From DASXRA01 sp036502575 (GTDB taxonomy: Bacteria > Actinomycetota > Actinomycetes > Mycobacteriales > Jatrophihabitantaceae), in NCBI GenBank assembly GCA_036502575.1, contig DASXYL010000008.1, forward strand, positions 62,001 to 126,000: a DNA stretch of 64,000 nucleotides. The letters are read 5' to 3'. A program made the translations under genes and the position numbers. Shown piece by piece: positions 25,215 through 32,896 of this stretch (its first letter is position 1; each line of letters opens with the position of its first letter). The notes beneath the pieces were generated by a model. It was not told the DNA's origin. It made no database searches and was given only the letters and a program-made list of their open reading frames with translations.

Positions 25215-26144
25215 CTACAACCCCCCGGGGCCACGCGGCACCGAGCGGCCGCCGGCCCGGAGCAGGTTGCTGTCGCCGGGGTGCCCGACGATCTTCTCGA
25301 CCAGCCGGGCGGCGTCGAGCACGGCGTCGAGGTCGACACCGGTCGCCACGTTGCAGTCCGCGAGGAGATACACGAGTTCCTCGGTCGCGATGTTGCCGGT
25401 CGCGCCGGGCGCGAACGGGCACCCGCCGAGGCCGGCGGTCGAGGCGTCCAGCTCGGTCACGCCGGCCAGCAGCGCGGCGAACGCGCTCGCGATACCGGTG
25501 CCCCGCGTGTTGTGGAAGTGCGCTCCGAGCGCCACGTCAGGTGCCACGGCACGGACGGCGTCGACCAGGGTCGTGACGCGGACCGGCGTCGTCGTCCCGA
25601 TGGTGTCGCCCAGGCACAGGGCGTCGGCATCGGCCGCGACCGCTTCGCGGGCCACCGACACCGTCCGCTCGACCGGTGTAGGCCCGTCGAAGGGACAGTC
25701 CCACGCGGTAGCGATGATCACCTCGCAGCGACCGCCCGCATCGTGGGCGATCTCGGCGATCGGACCGATGGCCGACACCGCCTCCTCCGTCGAGCGCAGG
25801 ACGTTCGCCCGGCTGTGCCCGTCCGCGGCCGATACGACGTACTCGATGTCAGTGATGCCCGCGGCGACAGCTCGGCGGGCGCCGTTCGGGCTCGCGACGA
25901 GGGCCGAGAAGGCCACGCCGTCCCACCTACCGAGCGCGGCCGCCACTCGCTCGGCGTCGGCCATGCTCGGGACGGCCCGCGGCGACACGAACGCCGTGGC
26001 CTCGATGCGGCGGACGCCGGTCGCCACCAGCGCGTCGAGCAGGCGGATCTTGTCGTCGAACGGGATCGGCTGCTCCAGCTGCAGACCGTCGCGCGGTCCG
26101 ACCTCCCGGATGCTGACCCGTTCGGGCAGGGCGAGCTCGGTCAC
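25215..26144 (-). CDS. hydroxymethylglutaryl-CoA lyase-like aldolase
   Basis: A 309-residue TIM-barrel enzyme of the HMGL/DRE family. REVGPRDGLQ near the N-terminus supplies the metal-binding Asp and catalytic Arg, HFHNTRG contributes two His ligands, and GLGGCPFAPGATGNIATEE carries the catalytic Cys loop of HMG-CoA lyases. It should catalyse retro-aldol cleavage of a 3-hydroxy-3-methyl-acyl-CoA. GTG at 26144 follows GAGGAGGTGGCC. It is divergent from two crotonases, with a regulon operator between, so it likely acts late in the same pathway, on a tertiary 3-hydroxy intermediate made by methyl-branch hydration. Confidence 0.9.
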   Translation of the reverse strand: MTELALPERVSIREVGPRDGLQLEQPIPFDDKIRLLDALVATGVRRIEATAFVSPRAVPSMADAERVAAALGRWDGVAFSALVASPNGARRAVAAGITDIEYVVSAADGHSRANVLRSTEEAVSAIGPIAEIAHDAGGRCEVIIATAWDCPFDGPTPVERTVSVAREAVAADADALCLGDTIGTTTPVRVTTLVDAVRAVAPDVALGAHFHNTRGTGIASAFAALLAGVTELDASTAGLGGCPFAPGATGNIATEELVYLLADCNVATGVDLDAVLDAARLVEKIVGHPGDSNLLRAGGRSVPRGPGGL

Positions 26145-26158
26145 GGCCACCTCCTCGC

Positions 26159-26179
26159 TATCCGAACCCCGTTTGGTTA
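26159..26179. promoter_or_regulatory. regulon operator, site 1 (HMGL / crotonase divergent promoter)
   Basis: Half-sites TATCCGAAC and GTTTGGTTA around a 3-bp centre; 17 of 21 positions match the best-conserved form. It lies 14 bp from the lyase start and 28 bp from the crotonase start, so one site can serve both. On the crotonase side TACGTT lies 6 nt before the GTG, suggesting a leaderless message. Confidence 0.75.
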
Positions 26180-26207
26180 TCGGTAGTGCGAATGCTACGT
26201 TGCGGAC

Positions 26208-26984
26208 GTGGCCTTGACGAAGTCGCTGGACGAAGACGGCGTGCTGCATGTCGTCATCGATCGCCCGCCCGTCAACGCGTACTCCATCGGATTGCTCATC
26301 GAACTCACCGACGTGCTGTCCAGCGTCCCCGACGACGCCCGGGTTGTCGTGCTGCGCGCCGAGGGTCGTGGCTTCTGCGGCGGCGGTGACGTCAAGGAAG
26401 TACAGCAACTGCCGGGCTACGAAGGCATCCTCGGCCAGGGCCAGCGCGGGCTCGCGGCGTGCGTCGCCGTCGAGCGATGCCCGGTTCCGGTCATCGCGGC
26501 TGTGCACGGGTACTGCATCGGCATCGGGGTGCTGATCGTCGGCGTGTGCGACATCGTCGTGGCGGCGGAGGGCACGACGTTCGTGCTCGCCGAGGCGGAC
26601 AACGGCGCGGCGAGCGGCGTCGTCCAGGCGCTCGGCCTGCTTCCGGAGAAGCGCATGCGCGCCGCCATGTTCACCTGCGAGCCGTTCACCGCCGAGGAAC
26701 TGCACGCGTACGGCAGCGTCTACCGGATCGCGGCCCCCGCCGATCTCAACGACACAACGGGCGGCATCGCCCGCACGATCGCGGCCAAGTCGCCCCGGGT
26801 CGTCCGCGCGCTGAAACAGTCGATGAACCACAGCGCCGACCGCGACCTCGTCCGCAAGTACCGTACCGAGATGAGCTACACCTACGAACTCAACATGACC
26901 GGCGATGCCTACGCTGCCCGCGACACGTTCGTGACGGGCGATCGGGCGGGCTACCTCGCGCCGCCGAACGGCACGGGAGAGTGA
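26208..26984 (+). CDS. enoyl-CoA hydratase/isomerase family protein
   Basis: A 258-residue crotonase. The first oxyanion segment is AEGRGFCGGGDVKEV (about residues 55-69) and the second HGYCIGIGVLIVGVCD (about 103-118); the usual catalytic Glu region is AEADNGAASGVVQ, lacking the standard E-x-G/P-G pattern, so it may be a noncanonical hydratase, isomerase or lyase. The GTG start at 26208 lacks a ribosome-binding site, in line with a leaderless message. Its stop overlaps the GTG of the second crotonase (GTGA). Two different crotonases in tandem suggest two successive or alternative ring or chain intermediates. Confidence 0.85.
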   Translation: MALTKSLDEDGVLHVVIDRPPVNAYSIGLLIELTDVLSSVPDDARVVVLRAEGRGFCGGGDVKEVQQLPGYEGILGQGQRGLAACVAVERCPVPVIAAVHGYCIGIGVLIVGVCDIVVAAEGTTFVLAEADNGAASGVVQALGLLPEKRMRAAMFTCEPFTAEELHAYGSVYRIAAPADLNDTTGGIARTIAAKSPRVVRALKQSMNHSADRDLVRKYRTEMSYTYELNMTGDAYAARDTFVTGDRAGYLAPPNGTGE

Positions 26985-27751
26985 GCGCCGAGGTCGTCGT
27001 CCAGCGTGACGGCGCGGTCGCCGAGATCGTCTGGCAACACCCGCGGCTGAACCTGTTCTCCCGCACCACGTGCGCGGCGTTCGAGGACGCCGTCGACCAG
27101 GTCAGCGGAGCGCGGGCGGTGCTACTGCGCGCGGAGGGGCCGGTGTTCTGCGGCGGCGTCGACGTCCACGAGTTCGCCGACCTCGACACCGAAACCGGGG
27201 CGGCGCTGATGCGGCGGTTCCTCGGCCTGGTGCACCGGGTCGAGGCGATCCCGGTGCCCACGATCGTCGCCATTCACGCGCTGAACCTGACGATCGGGCT
27301 CGAGATCGCCCTCGGGTGCGACCTGATCTGGGCCGCGCCCGAAGCAGAGATGGGACTGATCGAGGCGAAGGTCGGCCTCACCCCGGCCGCCGGCGGGACG
27401 CAGCGCCTGGTGGCGCGGGCCGGGCTCGGCCGGGCGACCGAGATGGTGTTCAGCGGCGGGCGGTACGGCGCTCGCGAACTGCACGAGTACGGCGTCGTCG
27501 ACCAGGTGATACCCGCTGACCAGCTGCTCGATGCGGCCCGGGCCCGGTGCGCCGAGCTCGCGGCCGGCCCGACCCATGCCCTGACGGTGGCAAAGCAACT
27601 GCTTCGGACAGCTGCTCGGGCCGGCACTGCCGCCGCCGACGCGATCACGGCCGACGTCACGGCCCCACTGTTCGAGACTGCGGACGCCCGCGAGGGAACC
27701 GCCGCCGTGTTGCGCCGCAACCGTCCGCCGGCGGAGTTCCTCGGGCGATAA
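26981..27751 (+). CDS. enoyl-CoA hydratase/isomerase family protein
   Basis: A 256-residue crotonase. LRAEGPVFCGGVDVHEFAD and HALNLTIGLEIALGCDLIWA form the oxyanion hole. MGLIEAKVGLTPAAGGTQRLV contains the usual Glu and AGG-TQ catalytic block, so this member looks more like a classical hydratase than the preceding one. It is coupled to the upstream crotonase by a 4-bp overlap and ends 3 bp before the convergent RibB-like gene. Confidence 0.9.
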   Translation: MSAEVVVQRDGAVAEIVWQHPRLNLFSRTTCAAFEDAVDQVSGARAVLLRAEGPVFCGGVDVHEFADLDTETGAALMRRFLGLVHRVEAIPVPTIVAIHALNLTIGLEIALGCDLIWAAPEAEMGLIEAKVGLTPAAGGTQRLVARAGLGRATEMVFSGGRYGARELHEYGVVDQVIPADQLLDAARARCAELAAGPTHALTVAKQLLRTAARAGTAAADAITADVTAPLFETADAREGTAAVLRRNRPPAEFLGR

Positions 27752-27754
27752 GCC

Positions 27755-28357
27755 TCACGCCGCCGTGATCGCGAGCAGCGGGATGTCCTGCGCACTCACG
27801 ATCGCGAGGCCGTGTTCGAGGGCGAACGCGACGGCGTCCACGGCCGACATCAGCGGTCCGTCGTCATGAACGAGTTCGCATCGCACCACGCCCGGCAGCA
27901 GCCCGGATTGCTCGCACAGCGCGAGGGCAGCCTGCGGGGTGGTCAGCGGCCCGGGGCCCGGGTCGGGGACGCGGAGCGGCACGAGGTGCCCGGGGCGGGT
28001 GAGCTGGTCCGGGCGGGTCGCCGGATCGGTGAGCAGCCGGGCTGTACATGAGCGATCGGCCGCCGAGATGCCCGTGCCGATTCCCTCGGCGGCATCGACG
28101 GTTACGGCCGGGACCGGACGACAGCCACCGAACGGATCGGCCGCGATCGCCGGCAGGTCGAGCTGGTTGCAGCGCTGCACGGGCAGCGCGACGGTGACGA
28201 ACCCCGACGTGTATCGCACCAGGAATGCCATCGCTTCCGGCTGGACCACCTCGGCCGCCAACAGCAGCTCGGCGCCACCTTCGATGACGTCCTCGTCGAA
28301 GAGCACGACCGGACGCCCCTGACGCAGGGCCGACACCGGATCCAGCAGCACCATCAC
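27755..28357 (-). CDS. divergent RibB-like protein (DHBP synthase fold)
   Basis: A 200-residue homolog of 3,4-dihydroxy-2-butanone-4-phosphate synthase, the riboflavin-pathway enzyme RibB. Recognisable are GRPVVLFDEDVIEGGAELLLAAE (residues 14-36), the FLVRYTSGF strand, ISAADRSCTARLL (98-109), RPGHLVPLR (121-129) and RCELVHDDGPLM (159-170). In true RibB the acidic loop reads RENEGD or similar; here it is VIEGGAE, so metal or substrate binding is probably altered, although the RPGH histidine and ELxxDDG glutamate are kept. It is preceded by its own regulon operator. It may boost flavin supply or, more interestingly, have been recruited to another reaction. Confidence 0.7.
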   Translation of the reverse strand: MMVLLDPVSALRQGRPVVLFDEDVIEGGAELLLAAEVVQPEAMAFLVRYTSGFVTVALPVQRCNQLDLPAIAADPFGGCRPVPAVTVDAAEGIGTGISAADRSCTARLLTDPATRPDQLTRPGHLVPLRVPDPGPGPLTTPQAALALCEQSGLLPGVVRCELVHDDGPLMSAVDAVAFALEHGLAIVSAQDIPLLAITAA

Positions 28358-28385
28358 GACCTCCCGATTGCGGAACGCTGATGAT

Positions 28386-28406
28386 TATCCTATCAGCGTT
28401 TGGTTT
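28386..28406. promoter_or_regulatory. regulon operator, site 2 (RibB-like gene)
   Basis: Half-sites TATCCTATC and GTTTGGTTT; 15 of 21 positions match. It lies 28 bp upstream of the RibB-like start, in the divergent region shared with the alpha/beta hydrolase. Confidence 0.65.
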
Positions 28407-28420
28407 ACTGTCTTGGTGGC

Positions 28421-28441
28421 AAACCTAACACTGTCTGGTAG
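28421..28441. promoter_or_regulatory. regulon operator, site 3 (alpha/beta hydrolase)
   Basis: Half-sites AAACCTAAC and GTCTGGTAG; 16 of 21 match. TAGCGT overlaps its right edge and lies 7 nt before the GTG of the hydrolase, so operator and -10 element coincide. The centre-to-centre spacing from site 2 is 35 bp. Confidence 0.7.
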
Positions 28442-28451
28442 CGTCCAGCTC

Positions 28452-29615
28452 GTGGCGTACACCCGCACCCCGTACCTCGTGGTGAGCCGGGAAACCGAGA
28501 ACCGCAAGGACGTCTACGGCTCGATCGACGATGTCGTGGTGCGCCAGGCGCAGCTGCTGCGACCCGAGCAGAACTCGCGGACGGCGTTCGTCGCGATGCA
28601 CCCCATCGGTGCGCCCGGCTACCTGCCCGCGTTCTCGCACCTCGCCCGCCGCGGACTGCATGTGATCGCCTGCGGCACCCGTTACACGAGCGGTGACGCC
28701 GGCCTGCAGATGGAGAACGCACTGCTCGATCTGGCCGCCTGCGTGCGCGACGCGAAGGAGCGCCTGGGCTACGAGCGGATCGTTCTCGTCGGCTGGAGCG
28801 GCGGCGGGTCGCTGCTCGCGGGCTACCAGGCCGAGGCGGAGAAGCGCCAGATCACCCAGACGGCGGCGGGTGAACCGACGTCGCTGGCCGACGCCGACCT
28901 GATCACCGCCGACGGCCTCGTCCTCATGGCGGCCCACCGCAGCCGGCACCAGCTGATTACCGACTTCCTCGACCCGTCGATCCTGGACGAGGACCGCCCC
29001 GACCAGCGCGACCCCGAGCTGAACATCTACGACGACGCCAACTCGAACACGCAGCCCTACTCCCCCGAGTACATCGCGCAGTACCGGACGGCGCAGCGGG
29101 CGCGCAACGAGCGCATCACCACCCGCGCATTGCAACGCCTCGACGACCTGCGCCGAAGTGGGCGCCCGCACGACGAGCACTGCTTCGTCGTGCACGGCAC
29201 GATGGCCGATCTGCGCTGGGTCGACCCGTCCGTCGACCCGAACGATCGCCGGCCGGGCTGGAGCTACCTCGGCGATCCTCGGGTGGCCAACGAGGCGCCG
29301 TCCGGGCTGGCCCGCTTCACCACGACGCGGGGCTGGCTCTCGCAGTGGAGCCTCACGCACGCGCAGGTCGACGCGGTGGACGCCGCCGACCGGATCACCG
29401 TCCCGTCCCTGGTCGTCGTCAACAGCGCCGACGACGCCTGCCCGCCGTCCCACCAGCGCGCGTTCTTCGACGCGCTGGTGAACGGGGAGCGGCAGTGGCA
29501 CGAGATCAAGGGCGCGAACCACTACTTCAGCGGCGGCGGCGCGCAACGCGAGCACCTCGACGAGGCCGCGGACACCGTGCTCGAGTGGGCCGGGTCCCAC
29601 CAGTTGCTGGACTAG
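28452..29615 (+). CDS. alpha/beta hydrolase (esterase or C-C hydrolase-like)
   Basis: A 387-residue alpha/beta hydrolase with elbow GWSGGG (Ser116), probable acid in VVNSADDACPPS and His in IKGANHYFSGG. An inserted helical cap (about residues 130-290) is larger than in simple esterases. GTG at 28452 is chosen: it begins the conserved AYTRTPYL start and sits 7 nt from a TAGCGT promoter element at the operator edge; longer frames would run through the operator. In this regulon it could hydrolyse an ester or lactone of the incoming substrate or a CoA thioester; that is inference. Confidence 0.8.
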   Translation: MAYTRTPYLVVSRETENRKDVYGSIDDVVVRQAQLLRPEQNSRTAFVAMHPIGAPGYLPAFSHLARRGLHVIACGTRYTSGDAGLQMENALLDLAACVRDAKERLGYERIVLVGWSGGGSLLAGYQAEAEKRQITQTAAGEPTSLADADLITADGLVLMAAHRSRHQLITDFLDPSILDEDRPDQRDPELNIYDDANSNTQPYSPEYIAQYRTAQRARNERITTRALQRLDDLRRSGRPHDEHCFVVHGTMADLRWVDPSVDPNDRRPGWSYLGDPRVANEAPSGLARFTTTRGWLSQWSLTHAQVDAVDAADRITVPSLVVVNSADDACPPSHQRAFFDALVNGERQWHEIKGANHYFSGGGAQREHLDEAADTVLEWAGSHQLLD

Positions 29616-29630
29616 CGCGCAGTCTGATCG

Positions 29631-29678
29631 AGTTGTCCGCCCTTCGCGGCGCTATGGCGCCGCGAAGGGCGGACAACT
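29631..29678. terminator. bidirectional terminator, 22-bp perfect hairpin
   Basis: A perfect inverted repeat (stem starts AGTTGTCCGC, 22 bp) with a 4-nt loop at 29653-29656 sits between the convergent hydrolase and FMN-reductase genes. Such a stem should terminate transcripts from both sides; there is no long U-tract, as usual in high-GC actinobacteria. Confidence 0.75.
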
Positions 29679-29685
29679 TCGGAAA

Positions 29686-30273
29686 CTAGGAGACGGCCAG
29701 CGCCGAGCCGTCCGCGGGGACGCCGCTGAGCGCGAATTGCGCGACTTGCCGGCCGACCAGTTCCAGGCTGTCGCGGATGTCGGTATCCACGCACTCACCG
29801 TCGACGAAGACCCCCGGCCCGACCACGACGGCGGCACCGTAAGGCGTCGGAAAGGCACGCAGGGCGTGGGCGATCGAACGCAGGTTGCCGAGCACCGTCA
29901 CCGCCGCCTGGCTGCCGTGCGCCACACCGATGCATCCCATGGGCAGGCCGTTGAAGTACACCCGCTCGTCCCGGACCATGTCCTCGACGTAGTCGAGCGC
30001 GTTCTTGACCAGGCCGGACAGCGCCCCGTGATACCCGGGGCTACAGACTATGACGCCGTCGGCGGCCCGTAGCGACGCGATCAAACGTTGGGCGCCCTCT
30101 GACCGGTCCGGCAGCTTGGGGTCGTAGAACGGCAGGTCGAGCTCGGCCGCGGCGAAGCATTCGGTGCGCGCGCCGGCCCGCTGCGCCCCACGCAACGCCG
30201 CCCGGAGCGCCGCCTCGGAGGTCGAGTTCGGTCGCACCGTGCCGCCGATGCCGACTACCAGTGGTCTGGTCAC
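29686..30273 (-). CDS. NADPH-dependent FMN reductase family protein
   Basis: A 195-residue flavodoxin-like protein. VGIGGTVRPNSTSEAALRAAL is the FMN-phosphate loop and SPGYHGALSGLVKNALDYVED the family signature (NADPH-dependent FMN reductase). It would supply reduced FMN to a luciferase-like monooxygenase, two of which are in this regulon. The GTG start lies 5 nt from operator site 4 with TAGGTT 6 nt upstream, so the message appears leaderless. It follows the thiolase on the same strand but has its own promoter. Confidence 0.85.
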   Translation of the reverse strand: MTRPLVVGIGGTVRPNSTSEAALRAALRGAQRAGARTECFAAAELDLPFYDPKLPDRSEGAQRLIASLRAADGVIVCSPGYHGALSGLVKNALDYVEDMVRDERVYFNGLPMGCIGVAHGSQAAVTVLGNLRSIAHALRAFPTPYGAAVVVGPGVFVDGECVDTDIRDSLELVGRQVAQFALSGVPADGSALAVS

Positions 30274-30278
30274 ACCAT

Positions 30279-30299
30279 TAACCTAACACTGATTGGTTA
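30279..30299. promoter_or_regulatory. regulon operator, site 4 (FMN reductase), best match
   Basis: Half-sites TAACCTAAC and GATTGGTTA; 19 of 21 positions match, the closest to the ideal palindrome. It fills nearly all of the 38-bp gap between the thiolase stop and the reductase GTG. TAGGTT at its edge is the presumed -10 element. Confidence 0.8.
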
Positions 30300-30311
30300 T
30301 TAGTTCCATGC

Positions 30312-31493
30312 TCAGAGGCGTTCGATAATTGTCGCGTTGGCCATCCCGCCGCCCTCGCACATCGTCTGCAACCCGTAGCGTCCGCCGGTGGATTCGAGCA
30401 CGCCGAGCAGCGTCGTCAGCAACCGCGCCCCGGACGCGCCCAGCGGGTGGCCGAGCGCGATGGCCCCGCCCCGCTGGTTGAGCCGTTCGGGGTCGGCGGA
30501 CACGTCGCGCTGCCACGCGAGTGGTACGGACGCGAATGCCTCGTTCACCTCGAACGCGTCGATGTCGTCGATCGACAGGCCGGTACGCGCCAGCGCCTTG
30601 CGGGTCGCCGGGATGACGCCGGTGAGCATGAGCACCGGATCGTCGCCGGTCACGGCGAAGGAGTGGAACCGCGCCCGCGGTTGCAGCCCGAGGTCGTTCG
30701 CCGCCTGCTCGCTCATGATCAGCACTGCGGACGCGCCGTCGGTGAGCGGCGAGGAATTGCCGGCCGTGATGGACCATTCGATCTCGGGAAACCGCTCGGC
30801 GGCCGGATCGCCCTGGAAGGCTGGGCGCAATCCGGCCAAGCTATCGCGGGACGTACCGGGTCGGACGGTCTCGTCGACGCGATGCGGCGCCGACTGCGGT
30901 ACGTCGATCGGCACGATCTCGGCGTCGAACGAGCCGGCGTCCGTCGCGGCCGCCGCCAGCCGGTGCGAACGCTCGGCGAACTCGTCGAGCGTGTCCCGGT
31001 CGAACTTCCACCGCGCGGCGACGATCTCGGCCGAGATCCCTTGGGTAACCAGGCCGTCCGGGTAGCGAGCCGCGACCTTCGAGCCGTAGATGTCGTGGCC
31101 CTGGATCGCCGAGAACATCGGCGCCCGGCTCATCGATTCGACGCCGGCGGCGATGACGATGTCGTAGCTGCCGGCCATGACGCCCTGCGCGGCGAACGCC
31201 GCCGCCTGCTGGCTGGACCCGCATTGCCGGTCGACGGTGGTCGCGGGCACCGACTCGGGGAACCCGGCGGCGAACACCGCCTGCCGGGTGATGTTGGCCG
31301 CCTGCTCGCCGGCCTGGGTCACGCACCCGCCGATGACGTCGTCGATACGGGCCGGGTCGAGCCCGTTGCGCTCGACGAGCGCCTGCAGCACCTGGGCCAG
31401 CAGGTCGACCGGATGAACGCCGGACAGCGCGCCGCCCGGCTTGCCCTTGCCGGACGCGGTGCGGACGGCGTCCACGATGACGGCTGTGTTCAT
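30312..31493 (-). CDS. acetyl-CoA acyltransferase (thiolase)
   Basis: A 393-residue degradative-type thiolase. The catalytic triad is complete: Cys91 in DRQCGSSQQA, His349 in GHPLGASGA and Cys379 in CEGGGMANA, close to positions 89/348/378 of the classical enzyme. It cleaves a 3-oxoacyl-CoA with CoA. The ATG follows GAGGGAGACCGTC and is 27 bp downstream of the CoA-transferase stop, so it belongs to that transcription unit. It is the only thiolase in the window and the likely thiolytic step of the pathway. Confidence 0.92.
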   Translation of the reverse strand: MNTAVIVDAVRTASGKGKPGGALSGVHPVDLLAQVLQALVERNGLDPARIDDVIGGCVTQAGEQAANITRQAVFAAGFPESVPATTVDRQCGSSQQAAAFAAQGVMAGSYDIVIAAGVESMSRAPMFSAIQGHDIYGSKVAARYPDGLVTQGISAEIVAARWKFDRDTLDEFAERSHRLAAAATDAGSFDAEIVPIDVPQSAPHRVDETVRPGTSRDSLAGLRPAFQGDPAAERFPEIEWSITAGNSSPLTDGASAVLIMSEQAANDLGLQPRARFHSFAVTGDDPVLMLTGVIPATRKALARTGLSIDDIDAFEVNEAFASVPLAWQRDVSADPERLNQRGGAIALGHPLGASGARLLTTLLGVLESTGGRYGLQTMCEGGGMANATIIERL

Positions 31494-31520
31494 GACGGTC
31501 TCCCTCTCGTGGTGGGCGGC

Positions 31521-32735
31521 TCAGACGACGCCCGCGGCCTGCAGTTCGGTCAGCCGCACCGCGCCGAGTAGCGGTTCGAGCACCTCGTCGGTGTGCTCGC
31601 CGAGCAGCGGACCACCCCGGGTCACCGATCCCGGGGTATCGCTCAGGCGTGGCATCACGCCGGGCATGGGCACCGTCTCGCCGCCCAGGGCCGGCTCGGG
31701 AACGTCGAGCACCATCTCGCGGGCGGCGTAGTGCGGATCGACGGCGATGTCCCGGGCGGTGTAGATCCGCCCCGCCGGTACCCCGGCCTCGGACAGCGTC
31801 TTCAGCAGCGCCTCGGTGGGCTGGCCCGACGTCCATTCGGAGATCTCACCGTCGAGCGCGGCCTGTTCTGCCCCGCGGCCGAGGTGCGTCAGGTACCGCG
31901 ATTCGTCGGCGATCCAGTCGGGGCGTCCGACCGCGACCGCCAGGCGCGCGAACACCGAGTCCTGGTTGGCGCCGATGATCACCCACTCGTCATCGGCGGT
32001 GGGATAGACGTTCGACGGCGCGATACCGGGCAACACCGACCCGCTCGGCTCGCGGACGTGGCCCAGCTTGGTGAACTCGGCGAGCGTGGACTCCATGTAC
32101 ATCCACATCGCCTCGTAGAGGGCGACGTCGACCAACTGCCCGGTGCGCGTCCCGCCCGGCCGGTCGCGGGCGAAGAGCGCGAGCACGGCGCCGACGAACC
32201 CCTGCGTGGCCGCCAGTGCATCGCCGAGCGACACGCCCACCCGCACCGGCGCGCGTCCAGGCTCCCCGGACACGTGCCGGAACCCGCTCATCGCCTCGGC
32301 GACCGAACCGAACCCGGCGCGATCGCGGTACGGGCCGTCCTGGCCGTAGCCGCTGATCCGCACCATCACCAGCGCCGGGTTGATCGCCCGCAGCCGGTCA
32401 TAGCCGAGGTCCCAGCGCTCGAGGGTCCCCGGGCGGAAGTTCTCGATGAGCACGTCCGCGCTACGTATCAGCTCCCGCAGCGCGTCCTGCCCCTCCGGAC
32501 GGCGCAGATCCAGCGTCACCGACCTCTTGCCGCGCGCGATGATGCTCCAGTACAGGCCGACGCCTCGGTACAGGCCGCCCCAGACCCGCATCGGATCGCC
32601 GACGCCGGGCGGCTCGATCTTGATGACGTCGGCGCCGTGATCGGCGAACAGGTGGCCGCAGAAGGGTCCGCCGATGATGTGGCCGAGCTCGAGGATGCGT
32701 AGCCCCGCCAAGGCACCGGTCGCCCGCGTCGTCAC
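31521..32735 (-). CDS. CaiB/BaiF family (class III) CoA-transferase
   Basis: A 404-residue class III CoA-transferase: LRILELGHIIGGPFCGHLFADHGADVIKIEPP at the start, IENFRPGTLERWDLGYDRL, and a GVSLGDALAATQG segment with the catalytic-type Asp. Unlike the two racemases of this regulon it lacks the GHDINY motif, so CoA transfer between carboxylates is expected. GTG at 32735 is preceded by TAACGT at 6 nt and by operator site 5, so it appears leaderless. It forms a unit with the thiolase and may recycle CoA from product to substrate. Confidence 0.88.
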   Translation of the reverse strand: MTTRATGALAGLRILELGHIIGGPFCGHLFADHGADVIKIEPPGVGDPMRVWGGLYRGVGLYWSIIARGKRSVTLDLRRPEGQDALRELIRSADVLIENFRPGTLERWDLGYDRLRAINPALVMVRISGYGQDGPYRDRAGFGSVAEAMSGFRHVSGEPGRAPVRVGVSLGDALAATQGFVGAVLALFARDRPGGTRTGQLVDVALYEAMWMYMESTLAEFTKLGHVREPSGSVLPGIAPSNVYPTADDEWVIIGANQDSVFARLAVAVGRPDWIADESRYLTHLGRGAEQAALDGEISEWTSGQPTEALLKTLSEAGVPAGRIYTARDIAVDPHYAAREMVLDVPEPALGGETVPMPGVMPRLSDTPGSVTRGGPLLGEHTDEVLEPLLGAVRLTELQAAGVV

Positions 32736-32744
32736 GGCTCGACG

Positions 32745-32765
32745 TTAGCGAACACTGTTTGGTTA
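32745..32765. promoter_or_regulatory. regulon operator, site 5 (CoA-transferase/thiolase)
   Basis: Half-sites TTAGCGAAC and GTTTGGTTA; 18 of 21 match. On the minus strand TAACGT lies near its edge, 6 nt before the CoA-transferase GTG. Confidence 0.75.
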
Positions 32766-32770
32766 GTCCA

Positions 32771-32791
32771 GAACCCAACAGCGTTAGATAC
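32771..32791. promoter_or_regulatory. second, weaker operator copy, site 6
   Basis: Half-sites GAACCCAAC and GTTAGATAC; 13 of 21 match. It lies 26 bp (start to start) from site 5, between the CoA-transferase promoter and the TetR terminator, and could be an auxiliary site for cooperative binding. Confidence 0.4.
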
Positions 32792-32810
32792 CACACGTCG
32801 CAGCATTCTC

Positions 32811-32867
32811 AGGTGATGATCTACGGGTTCTGGTCGGTGAGCCGCCACAACCCGTAGATCATCACCT
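32811..32867 (-). terminator. hairpin terminator of the TetR gene, 19-bp perfect stem
   Basis: A perfect 19-bp inverted repeat (left arm starts AGGTGATGAT) with a 19-nt loop at 32830-32848, beginning 29 bp after the TetR stop. It separates the TetR transcript from the CoA-transferase promoter. Its arms resemble those of the hairpin at 44.1 kb. Confidence 0.7.
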
Positions 32868-32896
32868 GATGACGTGGGCGTCGGCCGGGAGCGACG

